From Terrimesophilobacter sp963702165 (lineage in GTDB: Bacteria > Actinomycetota > Actinomycetes > Actinomycetales > Microbacteriaceae): 64,000 nt of DNA. Made by a program: the position numbers and the translations under genes. Of this stretch, positions 40,486 through 48,568 are shown piece by piece. The first letter of the stretch is position 1; every line of letters begins with the position of its first letter. The notes under the pieces were generated by a model. The model did no database searches and was not told the origin of the DNA. It saw nothing but the letters and a program-made list of their open reading frames with translations. The DNA lies in NCBI GenBank assembly GCA_963702165.1, contig OY969722.1, positions 1,240,001 to 1,304,000 on the forward strand, given 5' to 3'.

Positions 40486-41289
40486 CTACCTCCGGTGCTC
40501 CTGACCCTGCTGCTCGCGCAGGATGGCGAGGGCACGCGACACCCGGTCGGTCAGGCCCGCCGAGCGTTTCGGGGCCCGCCGGTCCAGTTCTTCGAGGAGC
40601 GTGAGGATCTCGGTGCGCTGCTTCTGGTGCACCGCGTTCACCGCCAGGTTGCGCGCGAGCGAACGCCGCGCGCCGGCGACAGAGAGAGCCGCGCTCGCGA
40701 TCACGGCGATAAGGAAGGCCACCGCCACCCACAGCGGCAGCACGCCGCCGACGACCAGCATGATCGCCGTGACAAGCCCGATCAACCCGACGGCCGGCGG
40801 GATCACACGCAGCCAGCGTCCGGCCAGGACGCGACGGCGGACGTCTCCGCTGCGTGAGTCAATGGTGTCCAGCCAGCGGCGGTAGTCGCCGACGCGGCCC
40901 TTCGCGACACGCGTCCCCTTGGCGTTTCGGAGCTCGTCCAGCAGCACGGGGTAGCCGGATGCCGGGCGGCCGAGCACGCGCGCGGCGATCACGGCGCTCG
41001 ACGCGGTGACCGCGATCAGCATGATCATCACGAACGCGCCGGCGAACACCTGCCCCGCGTCGAGAATGATGCGGGCGGCCAGGACGACCCCGAAGACGAC
41101 GAGCACCAGCACGATCGAACAAACGATGATGGTCCAGGTCAGCAGGCGGTCGCGATCCCGCGTCCCGGTCGCACGACCGGCGCGGCGCAGCTTCCTCCCG
41201 GTGACGACATCGACGACCTGCACCAGGAACAGCAGCACCCAGAGCGCTGCTGCGGTGTCGAAGATGACGATGAGGACCTGCGAATCCAT
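40486..41289 (-). CDS. Multi-pass membrane protein of unknown function
   Basis: 267 residues with five or so hydrophobic helices ('VLIVIFDTAAALWVLLFLVQ', 'IVCSIVLVLVVFGVVLAARI', 'AGAFVMIMLIAVTASSAVIA', 'VIPPAVGLIGLVTAIMLVVG') and a charged C-terminal coiled-coil-like tail ('LTLLEELDRRAPKRSAGLTD'). AAGGAG precedes ATG 41289. It follows the FAD oxidase by only 8 nt on the same strand, so probably one operon. No family recognised. Confidence 0.78.
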   Translation of the reverse strand: MDSQVLIVIFDTAAALWVLLFLVQVVDVVTGRKLRRAGRATGTRDRDRLLTWTIIVCSIVLVLVVFGVVLAARIILDAGQVFAGAFVMIMLIAVTASSAVIAARVLGRPASGYPVLLDELRNAKGTRVAKGRVGDYRRWLDTIDSRSGDVRRRVLAGRWLRVIPPAVGLIGLVTAIMLVVGGVLPLWVAVAFLIAVIASAALSVAGARRSLARNLAVNAVHQKQRTEILTLLEELDRRAPKRSAGLTDRVSRALAILREQQGQEHRR

Positions 41290-41297
41290 GCCGCTCC

Positions 41298-42647
41298 TTA
41301 GAAAACCTTGCCGGGGTTCAGTATGCCGTGCGGATCGAACACGGCCTTCACCTGGCGTTGCAGCTCGAGCTGGTCCGAGCCGAGTTCTGCGCCGAGCCAC
41401 CGCTTCTTGAGCGTGCCGACACCGTGCTCGCCGGTGAGGGTACCGCCCAGGCGCAGCGCGGCCTCGAAGACCTCGCCTGCGGCGCGCCACACGGTGTCGT
41501 CGATCTCGCCGGTGACCACGAAATTGGGGTGCAGGTTGCCGTCGCCGGCGTGCGCGACGGTGGGGATCGGGATGCCGTACTCGCGTTCGATGCGGCTGAT
41601 CTCCCTGAACATGTCCGGCAGCTTGCTGCGCGGCACCGCGACGTCTTCGATGAGCACGGTGCCGCGCGCCGCGAGCGACGGGTGGAAAGCACGCCGAATG
41701 GACAGCAGCCGCTCGGCCTCGGCGGGATCGGAGCTCATGGTCGCCTCCCCGTCAAGCGAGCGGATGATGCGCAGCGCCTCATCGGCCTCGGCTTCAGCGG
41801 CCGGTCCATCGGTCTGCACGAGCAGGTGCACAGCTCCGAGGCTCGCCAGGTCGACACCCAGGTGGTCGTCGATCGCCTCCAGGCCACGGGAGTCGATGAT
41901 CTCCATCACGGCCGGTTGCAGCCCGGCAGCGGTGATCGCAGCCGATGCCGCGGCCGCGTTCGTCACATCCGCGAAGTAGGCGGCGATGCTGACGGTGCCA
42001 CCGCGCGGCAGGGGTCGCACCCTCACGGTGGCCTCCACGATCACGCCGAGGGTGCCCTCTGACCCGATCATCAGCGCGGTCAGGTCCAGTCCGGTGACGC
42101 CCTTGACCGTGCGATGGCCCAGGGTCAGCATCCGACCGTCGGCGAGAACGACCTTGAGCCCGAGCACGGCCTCCCGCGTGACGCCGTACTTCGCGCACAG
42201 CAGGCCACCGGCGTTGGTGGCGATATTGCCGCCGATCGTGGAGATGGCGCGACTGGCCGGGTCGGGCGCGAACCACAAGCCGTGCTCGCGCAGCGACTCG
42301 TTGAAGTCGCCGTTCAGGATGCCAGGCTCCACGACCGCAAGCTGGTCTGCCACCGAGAGCTCGACGACGCGGTTCATGCCCAGCGTCGACAGCACGATCT
42401 CCCCGTCCCCGCCGATCGCTCCACCGGCGAGTCCCGTGCCGGCACCGCGCGGCACAACCGGGACCCGGTGCTCGGTCGCGACGCGCAGGGTGGCCTGGAC
42501 GTCTGCCGCGTTGCGCGCGTTCACGAGCGCGATCGGCGGAGCGCTGGAGGAGTGCCCCGACATGTCGGTGCGCACCTGGGTCAGGTGAGCCGGATCAACC
42601 GAGACCGCATCGCCCAATTCCGCCCGCAGTGAGTCGAGCACGCTCAC
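41298..42647 (-). CDS. FAD-linked oxidase, GlcD/D-lactate dehydrogenase-like
   Basis: 449 residues of the VAO/PCMH family. FAD-binding: 'VPVVPRGAGTGLAGGAIGGD', 'PDPASRAISTIGGNIATNAG', 'MIGSEGTLGVIVEATVRVRP'. C-terminal oxidase domain: 'VAHAGDGNLHPNF' and 'LTGEHGVGTLKKRWLG'. It oxidises a 2-hydroxyacid (glycolate, D-lactate or similar). GTG start overlaps the ribokinase stop (GTGA). No GlcE/GlcF partner is nearby, so it likely acts as a single-subunit enzyme. Confidence 0.9.
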   Translation of the reverse strand: MSVLDSLRAELGDAVSVDPAHLTQVRTDMSGHSSSAPPIALVNARNAADVQATLRVATEHRVPVVPRGAGTGLAGGAIGGDGEIVLSTLGMNRVVELSVADQLAVVEPGILNGDFNESLREHGLWFAPDPASRAISTIGGNIATNAGGLLCAKYGVTREAVLGLKVVLADGRMLTLGHRTVKGVTGLDLTALMIGSEGTLGVIVEATVRVRPLPRGGTVSIAAYFADVTNAAAASAAITAAGLQPAVMEIIDSRGLEAIDDHLGVDLASLGAVHLLVQTDGPAAEAEADEALRIIRSLDGEATMSSDPAEAERLLSIRRAFHPSLAARGTVLIEDVAVPRSKLPDMFREISRIEREYGIPIPTVAHAGDGNLHPNFVVTGEIDDTVWRAAGEVFEAALRLGGTLTGEHGVGTLKKRWLGAELGSDQLELQRQVKAVFDPHGILNPGKVF

Positions 42648-43537
42648 AAGGCGGCCTCGATGTCCGCACGGGTCGGGATCGACGGCACCGCGCCCAGAGC
42701 CTGCACCGAGAGGGAAGCGGCGACAGTCGCGAATTCGGCTGCGGCGACGAACTCGTTGCCCTCGGCGAGCGCCGCGGCAAAGGTTCCGCAGAAGGTGTCG
42801 CCTGCGCCGGTCGTGTCAACCGGCGTCACGACGCGCGCCGGCACGCGCGCGACTTCCTGACCCGCCTCGAACAGCACGCTTCCGGATGCGCCGAGCGTCA
42901 CCACAAGGCGCGGCACCCGCGCCGCCAGCGAGCGCGACGCCGTCTCCGGGTCGTCGGAGCCTGCGATGGCGATCGCCTCCGGCTCATTCACGATCAGGCA
43001 GTCCAGCGCGGCGATCAGGGCATCGGAGAGTGCATGTGCCGGCGCCGCGTTCAGGATGACGGTAGTCCCGGACGCCTTGCCCGCCGCTGCGGCCTGCTCC
43101 ACAGCCGACAGCGGCAACTCGAGTTGCATGAGCAGCACCGACGCGCTCGCGACCGCGCCCAGCTCGGCGTCGCTGAGCGTCTCGACATCGGCGTTGGCCC
43201 CGGATGCGATGATGATGGTGTTCTCGGCCGCGGCGTCGACGGCGATGAAGGCCTGCCCGGTGGCGGCAGTGCTGCGGCGGGTCAGGGCCGCGTCGATGCC
43301 GGCATCCGTCATCACGGTCGCCAGCTCACGACCGTGCTCGTCATCGCCGAGCGCGCCGACGAACACCGTAGCCACGCCCGCGCGGGCCGCTGCGACGGCC
43401 TGGTTCAGGCCCTTCCCGCCGGGGTAGCGCGCAGTCGATGATGCGATGGTGGTCTCGCCCGGCTGCGGGATCCGGTCGACGCTGAAGACGATGTCCATGT
43501 TGGCGCTGCCGACCACGGCGACGGATGCGGGACTCAT
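42644..43537 (-). CDS. rbsK: Ribokinase (PfkB family)
   Basis: 297 residues. 'SVAVVGSANMDIVFSVDRIP' start motif, 'ARYPGGKGLNQAVAAARAGV' sugar-binding glycine pair, 'VVLNAAP'-type 'TTVILNAAPAH' and the anion hole/catalytic base 'VDTTGAGDTFCGTF'. Phosphorylates ribose (or a related sugar) at O5 with ATP. ATG 43537 has TAGCCT 7 nt upstream (leaderless); first gene of the rbsK-FAD oxidase-membrane protein operon. No ribose transporter is adjacent. Confidence 0.9.
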   Translation of the reverse strand: MSPASVAVVGSANMDIVFSVDRIPQPGETTIASSTARYPGGKGLNQAVAAARAGVATVFVGALGDDEHGRELATVMTDAGIDAALTRRSTAATGQAFIAVDAAAENTIIIASGANADVETLSDAELGAVASASVLLMQLELPLSAVEQAAAAGKASGTTVILNAAPAHALSDALIAALDCLIVNEPEAIAIAGSDDPETASRSLAARVPRLVVTLGASGSVLFEAGQEVARVPARVVTPVDTTGAGDTFCGTFAAALAEGNEFVAAAEFATVAASLSVQALGAVPSIPTRADIEAAL

Positions 43538-43605
43538 GGTTCTCAGGCTATCGCCCGCGTGCTCCCGGCTGTTTGCCGCCAAGGCGCGGCATTTAGGCTG
43601 TGCGC

Positions 43606-44112
43606 ATGAGCGGCGACGATACGAGGCACCGTCAGACCGAACCCGATCCCGACCGTCCGGACGAGAACGAGGCGGAGCGTCTCGCGCGCAACTGGAACGA
43701 GATCCTGCAAGAGCTGCGGGTGACGCAGACCGGCACCCAGATCTTGACCGGCTTCCTGCTCACGCTCGCCTTCCAGTCCCGTTTCGCGGAGCTCGACACC
43801 TTTCAGCTCGCGCTTTACCTCGCGCTCGTAGTGTGCGCCGTGCTCGTGACAACCCTCGGTCTGGCGCCGGTGAGCATGCACAGGCGCCTTTTCCGCCAGG
43901 GTGAGAAGGAGCGCATCGTCGCACTCGCCGATCAGATCCTGAAGTTCATGCTCGCAGCGCTCGCGGTGGTGCTCGCTGGCACCACCTGGTTCATCTTCGA
44001 TGTCGTGCTCGGCCGCACGGCGGGCATCATCGCGGGATCGATCTCCCTGATCGTGGTCTTCGTGCTGTGGCTGGCGTTGCCGAAACGCGTGCGGACCACA
44101 CTTCCCAGATGA
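43606..44112 (+). CDS. DUF6328-like four-helix membrane protein
   Basis: 168 residues. Charged N-terminus ('DENEAERLARNWNEILQELR'), then 'VTQTGTQILTGFLLTLAFQS' and three more helices; 'LGLAPVSMHRRLFRQGEKER' between helices is typical of DUF6328. TAGGCT ends 6 nt before ATG 43606, which decides between this and the GTG at 43600. Function unknown; divergent from rbsK. Confidence 0.8.
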   Translation: MSGDDTRHRQTEPDPDRPDENEAERLARNWNEILQELRVTQTGTQILTGFLLTLAFQSRFAELDTFQLALYLALVVCAVLVTTLGLAPVSMHRRLFRQGEKERIVALADQILKFMLAALAVVLAGTTWFIFDVVLGRTAGIIAGSISLIVVFVLWLALPKRVRTTLPR

Positions 44113-44154
44113 TTGCCACCTGAGCGCGTGGTGCCGCCGCGTAGCGTTGATCGC

Positions 44155-44571
44155 ATGCGAAGCACCATGCTCTTCCTGGTCGGCGCCGGCGTCGGCTATG
44201 TCTTCGGCACACGCGCCGGTCGTCAGCGGTACGAACAGCTGAAGTCCGCCGCGAAGAACGCGTGGGAGGACCCGCGCGTTCAGAAGGCGATGAACGACAC
44301 AGCCGACTACGTGCGCCAGAAGGCGCCCGTTGTCGGGGCGCGCGTGGCGGAGGGCGCTCAGGATGTCGCCGGCCGGGTGGCCGACACGGCCAAGGACATG
44401 TCGGAGAAGGTCCAGCGGACCGCAGATGATGTCCGCGGGCGCATCAGCCACCGCAGCGAGGACGCGCGCGACCGGGCGATCGTCGCCGCCGCCGAGTTCC
44501 GCGAGGAAGCCCTCGAGGACTTCGAGGACGAGTTCGACGACCGCCCGGACGACGTCGACGACCGCCCGTAG
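44155..44571 (+). CDS. YtxH-like protein
   Basis: 138 residues: an N-terminal helix with glycine zipper ('MLFLVGAGVGYVFGTRAGRQ') followed by long amphipathic helices ('AQDVAGRVADTAKDMSEKVQ', 'FREEALEDFEDEFDDRPDDV'). Fits the YtxH/general-stress layout. TAGCGT 7 nt before the ATG suggests a leaderless mRNA. The stop codon lies inside a hairpin that can end transcription in both directions. Confidence 0.8.
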   Translation: MRSTMLFLVGAGVGYVFGTRAGRQRYEQLKSAAKNAWEDPRVQKAMNDTADYVRQKAPVVGARVAEGAQDVAGRVADTAKDMSEKVQRTADDVRGRISHRSEDARDRAIVAAAEFREEALEDFEDEFDDRPDDVDDRP

Positions 44572-44580
44572 GCGGTCGTC
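44557..44580. terminator. Bidirectional hairpin between YtxH-like gene and aspA
   Basis: GACGACCGCC-CGTA-GGCGGTCGTC, a perfect 10-bp stem overlapping the YtxH-like stop codon and 10 nt past the aspA stop. Confidence 0.7.
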
Positions 44581-44590
44581 CTCGACGCGA

Positions 44591-46036
44591 CTACTGCTGC
44601 GGCGGGATCACATCGATGACGCCGGTCGCGGCCACGAGGCCGCTCAGCCGCTCCGGTGACAGCACCTTGGCGACCTCCTCGGCAGTCATCAGGCCGGCGT
44701 CGACGACCAGTTCCGCGATCGACGCGTTCGTCGTGAGCGCGGTGTGCGCGAGCGTGGCCGACGCGGTGTAGCCGATGTACGGCGTCAGCGCGGTGACGAC
44801 ACCCACCGACGACTCGACCTGAGAGGCGAGGCGCTGGGTGTTGGCGGTGATTCCGTCGATGCAGTTGACGCGAAGCGTGTGGCAGCCGTTCCTGAGCCAT
44901 GCGATCGACTGCAGGATGCTGTGGGCGATGACTGGCTCGAACGCGTTGAGCTGCAACTGGCCGGCTTCCGCGGCCGCAGTGACCGTCGCATCCGCGCCGA
45001 TGACGCTGAACGCGATCTGGTTGACCACCTCCGGGATGACCGGGTTGACCTTGCCGGGCATGATCGAGGAGCCGGCCTGCCGCGGCGGCAGGTTGATCTC
45101 GCCGATGCCGGCCTGCGGGCCGCTGGAGAGCAGGCGCAGGTCGTTGCAGATCTTCGAGAGCTTGACCGCGGCGCGCTTGAGGTGACTGCTCAGCGTCATG
45201 AAGACGCCGGCGTCGCTCGTCGCCTCGATCAGGTCGGGAGCGGTGATCATCGGAACACCGGTGAGCTCAACCAGGTGGCGGCGCACGGCTTCCGCGTAGC
45301 GCGGGTCGGCGGTGATGCCGGTGCCGATAGCGGTGGCGCCGAGGCTGATCTCGCCGAGCCACGGGAGGACCTCGCTCAACCGCTCGCGGTCCTCGGAGAT
45401 GGTGGTCGCGAAACCATTGAACTCCTGGCCGAGGGTCATCGGCACGGCATCCTGAAGCTGGGTGCGCCCCACCTTGAGGATGTTCGCGAACTCCGCACCC
45501 TTGCGCGAGAACGCGTCGCGGAGCAGCGAGTGCTCAGCGAGCAGCCGCTGGGTGGCCATGATCATCGCGAGCTTGATCGCGGTCGGGTAGACGTCGTTGG
45601 TGCTCTGGCTCCGGTTGACGTCGTCGATCGGGTGCAGCGACGTGTAGTCGCCGAGTTCCTTGCCCATGAGTTCGAGGCCGCGGTTCGCGATGACCTCGTT
45701 GGTGTTCATGTTGGTCGACGTGCCCGCACCGCCCTGGATCACCCCGACCAGGAACTGGTCGTGAAGTGCCCCGCCGACGATCTCCTCGCAGACCCGGTCG
45801 ATGATGTCGGCCTTGTCCGCATCCAGGACGCCGATCTCCTTGTTCGCGCGTGCCGCCGCCTGCTTGACGCGAGCGAGAGCGGTGATCAGGTCAGGGTAGA
45901 CCGAGATCGGTCGCCTGGTGATCGGGAAGTTCTCCAACGCCCGTGCTGTGTGAATGCCCCAATATGCCTCTGCGGGGATCTCGAGTGACCCGAGGGAATC
46001 GGTTTCGACCCGGATTGGCCCGGACGCGGTGCTCAT
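44591..46036 (-). CDS. aspA: Aspartate ammonia-lyase
   Basis: 481 residues, fumarase/aspartase superfamily. 'GGAGTSTNMNTNEVIANRGL', 'DVNRSQSTNDVYPTAIKLAM', 'VGRTQLQDAVPMTLGQEF' and the mobile loop 'GSSIMPGKVNPVIPEVVNQI' with catalytic Ser near 323. 'GTGI TADPRYAE'-type sequence (Gly-Thr-Gly-Ile) favours aspartase over fumarase. Reversibly deaminates aspartate to fumarate. ATG 46036 begins after AAAGG; an upstream in-frame codon at 46072 lacks support. Single gene. Confidence 0.93.
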   Translation of the reverse strand: MSTASGPIRVETDSLGSLEIPAEAYWGIHTARALENFPITRRPISVYPDLITALARVKQAAARANKEIGVLDADKADIIDRVCEEIVGGALHDQFLVGVIQGGAGTSTNMNTNEVIANRGLELMGKELGDYTSLHPIDDVNRSQSTNDVYPTAIKLAMIMATQRLLAEHSLLRDAFSRKGAEFANILKVGRTQLQDAVPMTLGQEFNGFATTISEDRERLSEVLPWLGEISLGATAIGTGITADPRYAEAVRRHLVELTGVPMITAPDLIEATSDAGVFMTLSSHLKRAAVKLSKICNDLRLLSSGPQAGIGEINLPPRQAGSSIMPGKVNPVIPEVVNQIAFSVIGADATVTAAAEAGQLQLNAFEPVIAHSILQSIAWLRNGCHTLRVNCIDGITANTQRLASQVESSVGVVTALTPYIGYTASATLAHTALTTNASIAELVVDAGLMTAEEVAKVLSPERLSGLVAATGVIDVIPPQQ

Positions 46037-46108
46037 TTCGCCTTTGTCTCCTTCGAAAGCGCTACATCCCAACTCTACCCGCGCGGGCGCCCCGCCCCGG
46101 GCGTCGCG

Positions 46109-46534
46109 CTAGGCCGCTGAGATGCCGAACAGTCCGATGATCACGGCCATGATGACGAGCGTCACAAGCTCGTGGCTGACGTTCAGCAGCGTCAGCTGCG
46201 CCGGGCGTCCCTCGAAGGCGTCATGGGTGATGAACCGGGCTGCGGTGAAGCCTGCCCAGAGGATGATCGCGGTGACGATGGTGTTCAGCAGGAAGTTGCC
46301 GCCGTAGAACTCCTGTGCGATCGCGGCGGACCCGGCGAGCACCAGCGCGCTGATGAAGCTGACGACGAGAGTGACGATGATCGGGATGACCGCGCTGGCG
46401 TTGCGGTCCATGTCGACCTTCGCGGCCTTGATCCACCAGTTGCCGAACACCGGTCGCGCGTACCAGATCGCGCCGACGATCATGCTCGATAGGGTCGCGA
46501 GCAGCACCGCCCAGATGTTGATCTCGGGAACCAT
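46109..46534 (-). CDS. DUF1761-family membrane protein
   Basis: 141 residues, four helices: 'NIWAVLLATLSSMIVGAIWY' with 'ARPVFGNWWIKAAKVD' is the DUF1761 N-terminal signature, then 'AVIPIIVTLVVSFISALVLA' and 'SHELVTLVIMAVIIGLFGIS'. AGAGGAG 6-7 nt before the ATG. No function is assigned to the family. Confidence 0.85.
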   Translation of the reverse strand: MVPEINIWAVLLATLSSMIVGAIWYARPVFGNWWIKAAKVDMDRNASAVIPIIVTLVVSFISALVLAGSAAIAQEFYGGNFLLNTIVTAIILWAGFTAARFITHDAFEGRPAQLTLLNVSHELVTLVIMAVIIGLFGISAA

Positions 46535-46696
46535 GTCGAACTCCTCTGTTCGTCTGTCTGAAATGGGGGACAAAGCGTTGTGCCGATTGTAGGGACCGTT
46601 GACCCCAACACTGGGGCATATTTTGCTATTTCTCTGGGCTTTGTTCACCACGTAGGCTCATTGACATAAATTCTGACATTGTGGGGGACACTCGCC

Positions 46697-48043
46697 GTGA
46701 GCGATAACAGCTACTTCAGCGCGCCAGCCGGATGGTATCCGGATCCGCTGGGCCTTCCGCAACTCCGTTGGTGGGACAGCACGTCCTGGACACACCAGAC
46801 CTCGGAAGCACGTCAGCCGATGGTCATGCACGAGACCACCTTCGCCTGGGCGGACGACGACATCGACGAAGAGCCCTCGGCAGCCACGCGTCGCGAGCGC
46901 CGCGAGCGCGAGCGCAAGGGTCCGATCGACAACGCTCCCCCGACCGCGCAGATGCTGCTGCAGCTGGAGCCGCCGTCACGCGAGGACATCCAGGTCGACA
47001 TGCCGGAGCCCGAGGGCGCGGCGCATGCCACCCGCGACGACGAACCGTTCGTGGCGAACTTCACCGAGACCACCTCGACGGAGTCCTCCGACGACGCCTT
47101 CCGGATCTTCGACAACCTCCGCGACAACTCGGAGGAGCAGTTCTCTCAGCAGCCGTTCGGTCAGAACCAGTACGCAGCGCAGAACTTCCAAGGCGCGCCG
47201 CAGGGCTACCAGCAGCCGTTCCAGCAGGAGCAGTACCAGCAGCCGTTCCAGCAGGAGCAGTACCAGCAGCCGTTCCAGCAGGAGCAGTACCAGCAGCCGT
47301 TCCAGCAGGAGCAGGGCAACTGGGCCCAGTACGGCCAGCAGGAGAAGGCCGACTTCTTCGTGCAGGGCCAGTCGCCCGAAGCATCCGCATGGGCACCGCA
47401 GCACCAGCCGCAGTTCGCCCAGCCGCAGCGTCACACCGTGACCCACACCACGCCGGTGTGGATGATCGCGCTCATCCCGATGCTGCAGCTCGTGCTCAGC
47501 CTTCTGCTGCTCACTGCGTTCGGCATGGGCGACAACACCGCCGTGATGGCGGCCATCTGGTTCGCGCCGTACCCGTTCGTCGTGCTGTTCGCGTTCCTTG
47601 ACCGCCGCACTCTCAAGAAGGCCGGCCACCAGCACACCGCGCACTGGGCGTGGGCGCTCCTCACCGCGCCGATCTACCTGATCGTGCGCGCTGTGGCCTC
47701 CATCCGGGAGTCCGGCAACGGCTTCGGCCCCGTCCTGGTCTGGTTCGCTCTTGCCTTGCTGCAGGTCGGCTCGGTCGTCGCCGTCCCCGGTCTGATCATC
47801 TCCAGCCTGCCCGCGGTCTTCGCCGCCGAGGCTGAGGCATCGATCATGTCCGACGCCCAGGTGATCGGCTCCACCATGACCGTCACGTGCCCCGCCGCTC
47901 CCCCGGTCCTCATCGGACAGCAGTTCGAGTGCTCCGGCGTGCAGGCCAACGGCACGGAGCTCTCCATCCTGGTGAGCCTCGAGCGCGTCAACGGCTGGAT
48001 CGACTGGCGCGTCGACGACTGGGGCATTTACACCATCGGCTAG
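46697..48043 (+). CDS. DUF2510 membrane protein with Gln-rich tandem repeats and a DUF4333-like tail
   Basis: 448 residues. N-terminal DUF2510 motif ('APAGWYPDPLGLPQLRWWDS', 'TSWTHQTSE'), a disordered acidic region, four exact copies of YQQPFQQEQ (DNA 47207-47314), four transmembrane helices starting at 'PVWMIALIPMLQLVLSLLLL', and a C-terminal extracellular-type domain 'MTVTCPAAPPVLIGQQFECS', which fits DUF4333 with two cysteines. GTG 46697 with GGGGGA upstream begins the DUF2510 motif. Probably a cell-envelope protein; role unknown. Confidence 0.82.
   Translation: MSDNSYFSAPAGWYPDPLGLPQLRWWDSTSWTHQTSEARQPMVMHETTFAWADDDIDEEPSAATRRERRERERKGPIDNAPPTAQMLLQLEPPSREDIQVDMPEPEGAAHATRDDEPFVANFTETTSTESSDDAFRIFDNLRDNSEEQFSQQPFGQNQYAAQNFQGAPQGYQQPFQQEQYQQPFQQEQYQQPFQQEQYQQPFQQEQGNWAQYGQQEKADFFVQGQSPEASAWAPQHQPQFAQPQRHTVTHTTPVWMIALIPMLQLVLSLLLLTAFGMGDNTAVMAAIWFAPYPFVVLFAFLDRRTLKKAGHQHTAHWAWALLTAPIYLIVRAVASIRESGNGFGPVLVWFALALLQVGSVVAVPGLIISSLPAVFAAEAEASIMSDAQVIGSTMTVTCPAAPPVLIGQQFECSGVQANGTELSILVSLERVNGWIDWRVDDWGIYTIG
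47207..47314 (+). repeat. Four perfect 27-bp tandem repeats inside the DUF2510 gene
   Basis: Four identical 27-bp units each encode YQQPFQQEQ. Perfect identity at the DNA level points to recent slippage or active length change. Confidence 0.92.
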
Positions 48044-48058
48044 CCGGGGGCAGGCCCG

Positions 48059-48481
48059 TCACCACCGATAGTCGTCCTGCGGCATCCAGCGGACGCCACG
48101 CTTGTGGCATAGCAGGATGCCGCGGACGACGGTGCCCCGCGCGTCGCAGGCCGAGTGCAGCAGGCGCGCCCAGGTGCGGTCCCGTTCGGTGAGCTCCCCG
48201 TCGTGCAGTTCCTCGAGCACAATCAGCACCGAAGCGGCCTCCAGATCACGCGCCGTGTCGCCGATCGCGAGCGAGAACGCACGTGCATCGTCCTCGGTGA
48301 GTTCGCTCGGCAGCGAGTCGACGGGGATAAGCAGCGGCAGCTGAACCTGCTCGTCGTCAAGGAACATCAGCCACAGCTGTCGCTGGTTCGCATGCACGAG
48401 AAGCTCTGTGACGCGGTTCTCGATCTCGATCGGGTTGGTGAGGGGGCGCTCGCGGGTGTCGTCGTAGTTGGGTGGCTTCAT
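48059..48481 (-). CDS. Conserved-looking hypothetical protein
   Basis: 140 residues, soluble alpha/beta by appearance: 'NPIEIENRVTELLVHANQRQ', 'LWLMFLDDEQVQLPLLIPVD', 'AASVLIVLEELHDGELTERD', 'RTWARLLHSACDARGTVVRG' and a Trp-rich end 'RGVRWMPQDDYRW'. I do not recognise a family. ATG 48481 starts the protein; the longer frame runs into the hairpins beyond. Stop 16 nt after the convergent DUF2510 gene. Confidence 0.72.
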   Translation of the reverse strand: MKPPNYDDTRERPLTNPIEIENRVTELLVHANQRQLWLMFLDDEQVQLPLLIPVDSLPSELTEDDARAFSLAIGDTARDLEAASVLIVLEELHDGELTERDRTWARLLHSACDARGTVVRGILLCHKRGVRWMPQDDYRW

Positions 48482-48499
48482 CCGCCCATAATCAAACGA

Positions 48500-48525
48500 C
48501 CGCCCGACGAGAACTCGTCGGGCGG
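48500..48525 (-). terminator. Second hairpin of the NCS2 permease terminator
   Basis: CCGCCCGACGAG-TT-CTCGTCGGGCGG, a perfect 12-bp stem followed on the minus strand by a T-rich stretch (TCGTTTGATTAT). Confidence 0.78.
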
Positions 48526-48546
48526 CCGCCAGTTGGGGATGAACCG

Positions 48547-48562
48547 CCGGGCTCACGCCCGG
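48547..48562 (-). terminator. First hairpin after the NCS2 permease stop
   Basis: CCGGGC-GTGA-GCCCGG, 6-bp stem, 6 nt after the stop codon. Confidence 0.5.
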
Positions 48563-48568
48563 TGAGGA

